Assembly: GCA_018292915.2 (NCBI GenBank)
Contig: JACVVK020000016.1
Span: 2,778,001-2,842,000 of the forward strand
DNA length: 64,000 bases
Source of the DNA: Batillaria attramentaria
Taxonomy: Eukaryota; Mollusca; Gastropoda; Batillariidae
Direction of reading: 5' to 3'
Made by a program: the position numbers and the translations under genes
Part shown: piece by piece, positions 57,139 to 64,000 of the stretch
Layout: every line of letters starts with the position of its first letter
Position numbering within the stretch: position 1 is the stretch's first letter
Notes under the pieces: generated by a model
The model's input: the letters and a program-made list of their open reading frames with translations, nothing else
Databases searched by the model: none
Told to the model about the DNA's origin: nothing

Positions 57139-60100
57139 TTACTTTCGTCTCTTCTTTGGCAGTCTAACTGCTCTCAAATACGGGTTGTCTATTGCATCAG
57201 GATCAAAGGAATCCTGTGACAGTGTTAGACTGGCAGTGTCCCCAGCACTCGTGTTTACTGGCTGTGCATCACTAGTGGAGGGTGGACAGGAGGCAGGCAG
57301 AACAGAGGACCTGCTCCTGTCTTGAGCTGCACCAGCCGGTAATGTTGCATGATGTAGCTCCAGATCCTGCGCATCCAGATCTTGATCCTTTGGCAACACC
57401 GCATCAATGTAGGGAAGGGGTGTTGGTTTCACAGCAATCACTGTACAAGAGACAGATAAACCTAAAATGTGCAGTCTACTGAGTACACGCACCAGTAAAC
57501 AAAAATTAATATCATGAGACTTACAGTGATGTTCCCAGGTTGGAGGTACAATAGGACAAAATGTCCTGGACACCAAGAAGCAATAGGGCATGGTGTCCTG
57601 ACAACATAAAAACAAACTCCATCTGGACACACAGAGCCCCCCCACCCCACACTGTGACACGGGCATCTGCCTTCACACCTACACAACACACACCCTACTT
57701 TAGGACAAAAAGAATTATCTGCACTGACACTTCCAAGATCAGTGACTGTACAACTGGTTTCATCGTTCAGATTAAACTCCCTTGATAGCAGACAGCATGA
57801 CGTCTACCAATCACCACATACAACTTGAAACAGAAAGTTGAGCCTTTTCTGGAAAAAAACCCGAAGTTTTCTATGAATTTGCTACCTTCATGTTAAATGG
57901 AAATCTGTGAGACACTTGACCCGAACATTGACGCTGTTACAGTCGAACCTGCCAAGGCGGTCACCTGTATAAGCAATGCCACTGTCTAACCTGGTCACTC
58001 TAGAGGATCCCCTGACATGCTAGCTGTTGACATGCCACCCTGGATAACCCGGTCACCTGTCTAAGGCGGTCAGTTTGGCCCAGTCCCTCGGGTGACCGCC
58101 TTACACAGGTTTGACTGTATCATACATTTGTCCTGAAAAGACTGTTGGACATCTATGATTTTTATCAGACTATAACCTATGTCCAAGCCCTTGGAACATC
58201 AGCGGACTTAACTATGCCTGCACTGTCTCCTTGCCTGATCAGAGATAAAAGCAAAACTCTTGTTATCTACCACCACTGAATCAGATTATTTCTCTGATGG
58301 TCATGTACAAGGCTTCTGGTGGATTTCCACCTTTGGCTTAAAATTTTCCTCCCCCAAAAAGTGTTTCCTTCTTTGACTGAGGCACTTAAACTCATGCCAA
58401 AGTGCACCACATTGCAAAGATTCAGAACAAAATTTCCTCCAGAACAAGCATTTCCTCTCTGAAACATTTAAAAGCATGCCAAAATGCGACAAACTGCACA
58501 GTCACAGATTTCAGTCCGATTACCCCCCCCCCCCCCCTAAAATTCGGGGGAGTGTGCACCTGGATAATGTCTGCTTTCGCACTTGTGGCTTTGCTGCTTT
58601 GTCAATAAATGCTACACACATTTCCTCCTTTTAAATTATAGACCATTATTAGCCCTGCATGTAGTTTTTAGCTCTGTACGTGCTCTTAACAATCTCAGGA
58701 AACACTCTTACTGCTTTCATGAATTATCACACATCCACCCCACATGAAATAGTGGGCAGATCGCGGTCTGTAATTATAACCCTTTACATGGTACAACAAA
58801 CAGGTGTTTGTATACATACTCAAGCAATTCTCCTGTAACACCAAAAAATTTGTCACAGAAACTGAGAAAGACAACAGACCACAGACAGACATGATGCAGG
58901 GCTGTAACCTAACTCATTGTTTTAACATAATCAAGCACCTGACTTGTGTGAAAGTGCAGCACTTCTGCCTCTTACTTACTCATACTCAGTTGGTTTTAGT
59001 ACTGCTAGGTTGGTTGTTCCAGACACTCACTGTATAGCTGTGATAAAAAGGGAAAATCAAGCACTTACATGGAAACGCGGTAATGTCATCTTTGAAGAGA
59101 CTTTGTGTTTCCCCTGTCTTCGCAATGAATCGTGTCAATGCCCGCTCAACATCACGCTTCTGTGTTGCAGCTTTTTCACGCACCAACTGGTATTCATTGA
59201 ATGGTTGCCGAAAAGCCTGATCAAAACACAGCGATGGTCAAATGAGCTTGTAGAAACACAATAAATTATTTGATTTACACAAAAAGTCTTGGTCACTAAA
59301 TCTCATTCACATCAGTAAAAAACTCTAGCACAATCCCTCATAAAAAGACACATACATGTACCAGCAAAGTACACATATACACTTGTATGCGTACACTTGG
59401 CCACACATAAGGAACTCCTAAAGGTTCATGGGTATTTGGCGCTTTGCCATTTTTCCAACACCCCTACCAACTTCCACAGAATGTGAAACACACAACACAT
59501 ACATCTTGAAGTTGAATGTCACCATGTCACAAATCATATCAAAGATATACTGCTCACAGCAAGTAGACGATTTTCATATTGGGGCTTAATTTTGTCATGA
59601 CTGTTTTTTTTTCAGGTAATGTAGTTAAATTGACATGAAAGACATTCAATGCCCTATTTTCACAAGCTGTTCACTTTGAGCTCTCTTTCACGTGAAGAGC
59701 AAGCCAGTCCTTGAAATGAAGGTGGGGTCAGTTGTCCACTTTCACACTGTTTTTTATTGTCCCATCCCAAAAGCGTGCAAATCGTGTTTTCTTTGCACTG
59801 CTCACCCAAGCCAGGTAAAGATGGCCAGCGATGTCCCCTGACCTGTCTCCTATTGAACATTTGAGGTATGTCTTCAGCAGACATGCTCAGGAACGCCCAG
59901 CGCCTCCAACAGCTGGCCGACACCCTTCAGCAGGAATGGCTAAGAATTCCCCTGGATAGCATCAAAAGGCTGATTAACAGTATGGGCATCATTGCACTGC
60001 ATGTCTGGCAGCAAATGGGGAACCTACACCATACTATGGGACCTTGAACATGTGACTAGAGAGGCAGTAGCCTCCATGGCTCCCTTGTGACACAGGTCAA

Positions 60101-63100
60101 GATCATTCACATGAGTATGTTTGTAAAGCTCTTATCACTATCCATTATCATGCCAAGTAAAGTGTCTCTGGCGCTCTGAGTCCCTGGCAATATTACAATT
60201 TTCACCGAAACAGTTTGTATGGCCTTGACCTTTGGTCGAAGTCATTCAAATGAGATCTCATCAATGTCTATCTTCATGCCAAGTTCAATGCCTCTAGTAT
60301 TTGTAGTTCCTCCGAAAAGGATAACGTTAAAATTCATAACAGACAGCTTTAATGACCTTTACCTTCAGTCAAGGTCATTCAGAAAGGTAGGTCTCATTGC
60401 TGTCTATCATCATGTCTCGTTTGGTGCCTCTACTGTTTGTTGTTTTGGACAAAATGCCAAGGTTAAAGTTTCCCAAAAAACGCTTGCATGGCCTTGACCT
60501 TGACTAAAAGTCACTGAATACAGGTATGACTGTAAAGGTGCTGCCAATGTCAATCATCAAACATAGTTTGAGGCTTCTGATCCTTCTAGATTCTGAGAAA
60601 ATGCAAATGTAAAATTTCCCAACATACTGTTTTAATGACCTTGACCTTGAGTCAAGGTCATTTAAGATGGTATGTGTGCATAGGTCTTATCACTGTCTAT
60701 CAGCACACCAGGTTTGGCACCTCTGCTGTTTGTTGTTTCTGAGAAAATGCCAATGTTAAGGTTTCACAAAAATAGCTTGTACGGCCTTGACCTTGACACA
60801 AGGCCATTGACTACATGTATATCTGTAAAGCTCTTATCAATGTCAATCATCATGCAAAGTTTAAAACCTCTGGTGTTTGTAGATTACGAGAAAATGCCAA
60901 TGTAAAATTTTCAAACAGAGAGCTTTAGTGACCTTGACCTTGAGTCAAGGTCATTCAAAATGATATGTTTTGAAAGGTCTTGTGGTTGTCTATCAGCATG
61001 CCAAGTTTGGTGCCTCTGCTGTTTGTAGATTCCGAGAAATTGACAACGTTAAAGTTTTCTGGACACACACACACACACACAGACAGACAGACGACGGAGG
61101 GTTAATACATAGACTCCCATTGTTACACAAGGGAGCCAAAAATGGACTGCTCACCCCTCCTAGTTTTTAAGTAAGCATGCAGTCACGTGATTGAACCCGA
61201 AATGTTGATTAAATGGGTCGTTGAAATGTTCATGTTTACATTTACGATGAAATAAATGGGTTAATGTTGATTATTCCAGTTTTGTGAAGCTTTAATGTTG
61301 ATATCCCCTACTTATTGTGAGCTGTATGATTGAAAATACTTTCAAAGTGAACAGAATATAAAATACAATAAATGACAATGACAATGTCTGAATTACATGG
61401 GACTATCTTTTGCTAAAATTGAGTTGCAGGCGAATGATGAACACACACTATGAAGAACATTTTTTTTTTATATAATACTGTTGTATGCATGAATACCTGC
61501 ATGTAACAAATGCTGTATCTTCTTGCATAACTGGAACATTTTTTTGCAGAAGTTGCACAAACCTGCTCAAAAGCTGTTGGTAAACAACTCTTCGACTGAC
61601 TTCCACACGGGACTGCAGAATATATTATCCCTAGATCTCCAAAGCGCAAAAGGTCAGTCCAACCAGACAATTTTGATTCAAAGGATAGATCAGGCTTTTG
61701 TGCATCCAACTTTCCAGGGTGCATGCAACCCCCCACCCCCCAACACACACTAACACCAATGGTATTTGTGAATGGCATACCTAATGAAAGATAGAAGAGG
61801 TGGTGAGTTTTGAGTTGTGCTTGAAGAACTCTCTCGACACAACACTTGATTACCCAGCTTAAACTCTGTAATTTGCTTAAGAATGCTCCCTATGCTTACA
61901 TCTGTCTTTATGTAAGTATGTGGATCAGGAAATTGTGGCAGATGATCTGGGATGTGGGAAGGATGATGCCGTTTTTCCCCAACCTGTAGTGTTCGAGGGA
62001 CGGGTGTCTGGCTACATGGTGCAGCTGAAAAACAATGAAGACATACCAACACCAATTTCTGGCAATTCACACAAATTATTGTAAAACTACTCCATTTAAC
62101 ATTGGTTTGGTATAACTTATACAAAATAGTATATTACACATACAAAATGTCTGTCTAGCTATAGTACAAACAAAAGATGTGAAACTGACAAGTAGATTCA
62201 GCTTAAAATAAAGTTGTGCCTCCAAGTGTATGACAGGTGACTGATAATGCAGACAAAACATGCACTTATTTATTGGCTAGCAGTAATACTGGGTAAAAGT
62301 CGCTTCTATCCCTTGCCAAGCAGACAGAGCATTTTTCAGAATATGGCCTTCCTCTTTTCAAATGGACTACCCGCTCCCATTTAAAAAATACAGATTTTTT
62401 AAATTATATCCTACAAAGCTGCCACACTGCATGGCACACACACACACACAAAAAACCTGGATGTGTTTCACTTTGAATGAAGATATTTTCCTAAAGGGAT
62501 TATCTAAAGCGTGAAAAGGTTTGTATGTTCCTATTAAAAACATTTTTACTGTCAATATGAATGCAACCACCTAACCAACCAAAACTTTGCAGCACAAGAC
62601 AACAGAGTGCCATTGCCATTTTAAAGTTAACTAAAATGCATGGACAAAAATTCTCCATTTACAAACACTACTAACTGACCAGTTAGTAAACTGCTCCTAC
62701 AACAAACTTACGAGGTATGAAAACAGTTTTGTTGGCCCGTTTTGCATGAGCTGGAATACCTCTTATATCCAGACCTGTGACCAAGAAAAGGAAAAGAAAA
62801 CTATAGGACCATGTCAGTTGTACTTACTGCATAACTATTATGTGTAAATCAAACAGTTGTGGTGTACTGATGTCTTTACTGCATTAAACATGCTATTTCC
62901 ATGTTTACTAAGCCAGCTTATGTTTTAGAATAGTTTCACTTTGTGAGTGTGCCTGTACATGCGAAATATCTTCGTAATGATTAGTGCAGCTCTTGCTGTG
63001 AGACAATGTTGTTACACTTTGTGTAAGCAGTCAAAGTACTCAAACATTCACATTCTAGAACAGTTGGTATGACACTCTCACTCAGTGTATTAGCCGCGTC

Positions 63101-63796
63101 AGTGGGAACGCTTCTGTTGGCTCAGTGCCAGCATTTGAGAAGATGTCACTGTGCAGGTGTCTAAGTGGTGTAATGCTAGACACCACAAAACAGCTTAGAA
63201 CGATCTGTGAGCACAAAAATCAGAGACTGGGCCTTTAAGCTGATCATTAAAATGATCATACCTTCAGTTCCTCTTCGTATTTCTTTTCAGTGCTCACAAA
63301 TCGTTCAAAGCTGTTTGAGTGATGAAAAGCAACATACCACTCATGCACAGTTACAGCTTCACTCACTGAGCAGACAGAAACCCACATGTCACAAGGACAG
63401 CTTTGGCAGAGGTCAGCAGAGACAGTTCCCTGAATGGCACAGTCAACAAATGGGCAAATGTCATGGGTGATTTTCATATCCCTAGAGCTTTAGAGATTTC
63501 ATTTGTACGTACATGTATTACTTTAAAATTGAAGGGCCTGAACTCATCTTAAAATAATGAAATTTCTTATTTTCAAAGAGAATGTCTTTAATTTTCGTGT
63601 AAGTTGTTCATTTACTTTATACAGGTCTAAAGTTACCAGTATTTACAATATACATGTATATGCTATCAATTCTGATAGCAGGTTGCAGTTTTCATACCCA
63701 TGTCAATAAGTGCAAGGACAACATCGCTGACCATTGATTCTGTACGTCCAGCCAGCTCACTGAAGGCCCGGGTGCTGTGGCCAACCTCTCCAATGT
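57139..63796 (-). CDS. TAF8: Transcription initiation factor TFIID subunit 8 (TAF8), lacking the N-terminal exon(s)
   Basis: Exons in coding order: 63796-63698, 62774-62712, 62024-61900, 59216-59069, 57440-57139. All phases are consistent; the gene enters the window from the right. The first exon here ends the histone fold (IGEVGHSTRAF, then SDVVLALIDMG). Next come the AHAKR segment, a proline/histidine linker, FPDPHTYIKT, the conserved QLVREKAATQKRDVERALTRF and TGETQSLFKDD block, and PTPLPYIDAVLP. A variable Ser/Pro/Asp tail leads to DNPYLR and a basic KKRRK end, matching the human C-terminus, which is the known nuclear localisation region. TAF8 pairs with TAF10 through its histone fold inside TFIID and helps import TAF10. 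Residues equivalent to the first half of the human histone fold must lie beyond position 64000. A pogo-like element and Tc1 debris sit in its introns. Confidence 0.93.
57940..58117. mobile_element. Short pogo-like MITE in a TAF8 intron
   Basis: 178 bp. The left end CAGTCGAACCTGCCAAGGCG and the complement of the right end (CAGTCAAACCTGTGTAAGGC) are alike, with TA at both flanks (57938-57939, 58118-58119). GGTCACC/GGTGACC words lie just inside each end. Confidence 0.8.
59690..60050 (+). pseudogene. Decayed C-terminal fragment of a Tc1-like transposase
   Basis: WPAMSPDLSPIEHLR (the third catalytic block) lies near 59823-59865. QQLADTLQQEWLRIPLDSIK follows in another frame near 59905-59965, and a CLAANGEP-type end lies near 60003-60030. 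The upstream part and the terminal repeats are lost. It lies in the TAF8 intron between exons 61900 and 59216. Confidence 0.75.
60077..61138. mobile_element. Tandem-unit element with TCAAGGTCA motifs, copy 2
   Basis: Same ends and unit order as copy 1 (TGGCTCCCTTGTGACA to ACACAAGGGAGCCA) and nearly the same length. Units carry ATGACCTTGACCTTGAG or GTCAAGGTCATT near 60238, 60368, 60494, 60640, 60783 and 60930. A short CA run lies at 61063-61080. It sits in a TAF8 intron. Confidence 0.75.
61140..61899. other. TAF8 intron sequence
   Basis: No conserved frame, RNA gene or recognisable repeat apart from short simple-sequence runs. Confidence 0.4.
62790..63690. other. TAF8 intron with a dispersed repeat and an exon-like frame
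   Basis: 63066-63190 is a reversed relative of 43010-43100 (shared GCTGGCACTGAGCCAACAGA and GACACCTG). A minus-strand frame at 63477-63259 ends at a good donor (AAG then GTATG). It is not part of TAF8, because the flanking TAF8 exons join in phase without it. Confidence 0.5.
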
Positions 63797-63839
63797 CTGC
63801 AACGAATAATGAAATATGAAAAAGCAAGGGCATATACAC

Positions 63840-63841
<2 letters not shown>

Positions 63842-63895
<54 letters not shown>
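63842..63895. repeat. (GT)n microsatellite just upstream of a TAF8 exon
   Basis: 27 GT units. It begins 46 bases from the 5' edge of the histone-fold exon, in the acceptor-side intron. Confidence 0.95.
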
Positions 63896-63897
<2 letters not shown>

Positions 63898-64000
63898 TTC
63901 ACTGGCCTGCCTTCAAGCAGTTTAGGAACCAACAACTTAGTGCTTCTGAGGAAAACTGGTTTCAACTTGTTGGCATTTTTGTGCATAGGCGAAAGCATCA

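Noticed and set aside
63666..63998. 110-codon reading of the TAF8 exon with an upstream poly-Thr-His part
   Set aside because: The upstream part is the translated GT microsatellite; the real exon starts after TTGCAG at 63796.

Overview
The window is metazoan nuclear DNA. It has spliced genes with GT-AG introns, long introns, many dinucleotide microsatellites, tRNA-derived SINEs, LINEs and a dense layer of DNA transposons. The repeat content (a short SINE with a conserved tail, pogo-, Tc1- and PIF/Harbinger-like elements, degenerate AACCCTAA tracts) and the gene structures suggest a mollusc, most likely a gastropod. That taxon is inference; the sequence itself proves only an animal genome.

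Four conserved protein-coding genes can be reconstructed across splice junctions with consistent phases. RNF8 (minus, about 3.0-8.4 kb) is a DNA-damage E3 ubiquitin ligase with FHA domain, coiled coil and RING; its first and last coding exons are not seen. TMEM223 (minus, 29.6-30.8 kb) is complete in two exons and encodes a two-helix mitochondrial membrane protein. CAMKMT (plus, 35.6-53.4 kb), calmodulin-lysine methyltransferase, is assembled here as 11 exons coding 319 residues. TAF8 (minus, 57.1 kb to the right edge) is a TFIID subunit; the exons for the end of its histone fold through its C-terminus are present and the N-terminus lies beyond the window. The four proteins act in unrelated processes (DNA repair, mitochondria, calmodulin methylation, transcription initiation), so nothing suggests a functional cluster.

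The rest is mainly a record of transposition. Region 0.6-3 kb: pogo-like element with an internal palindrome. 8.4-13 kb: small terminal-inverted-repeat (TIR) elements. 14-15.5 kb: dead Tc1-like element. 16.1-18.3 kb: an old Harbinger-like element into which a THAP-encoding element and a SINE have jumped. 19.1-23.4 kb: a 5'-truncated LINE carrying an RTE-like LINE and a Harbinger-type element. 23.8-25.6 and 45.0-48.4 kb: two copies of one large non-autonomous element, the second flanked by a pogo-like element and split by a Tc1-like element. 26.3-26.9 and 34.7-35.4 kb: two nearly identical 671-bp Harbinger-like elements. 32.3-34.7 kb: a larger Harbinger-like element encoding a Myb/SANT-like protein. 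37.8-38.9, 53.4 and 60.1-61.1 kb: copies of an element built from about 145-bp units carrying TCAAGGTCA nuclear-receptor-type motifs. 56.2-57.0 kb: an ISL2EU-like remnant.

The most interesting themes are the unusual CTG/CAG three-base target duplications, the deletion derivatives that keep the inward-facing starts of two transposon genes, the empty-site evidence for nested insertions, and the mobile arrays of nuclear-receptor half-sites lying within or beside CAMKMT.
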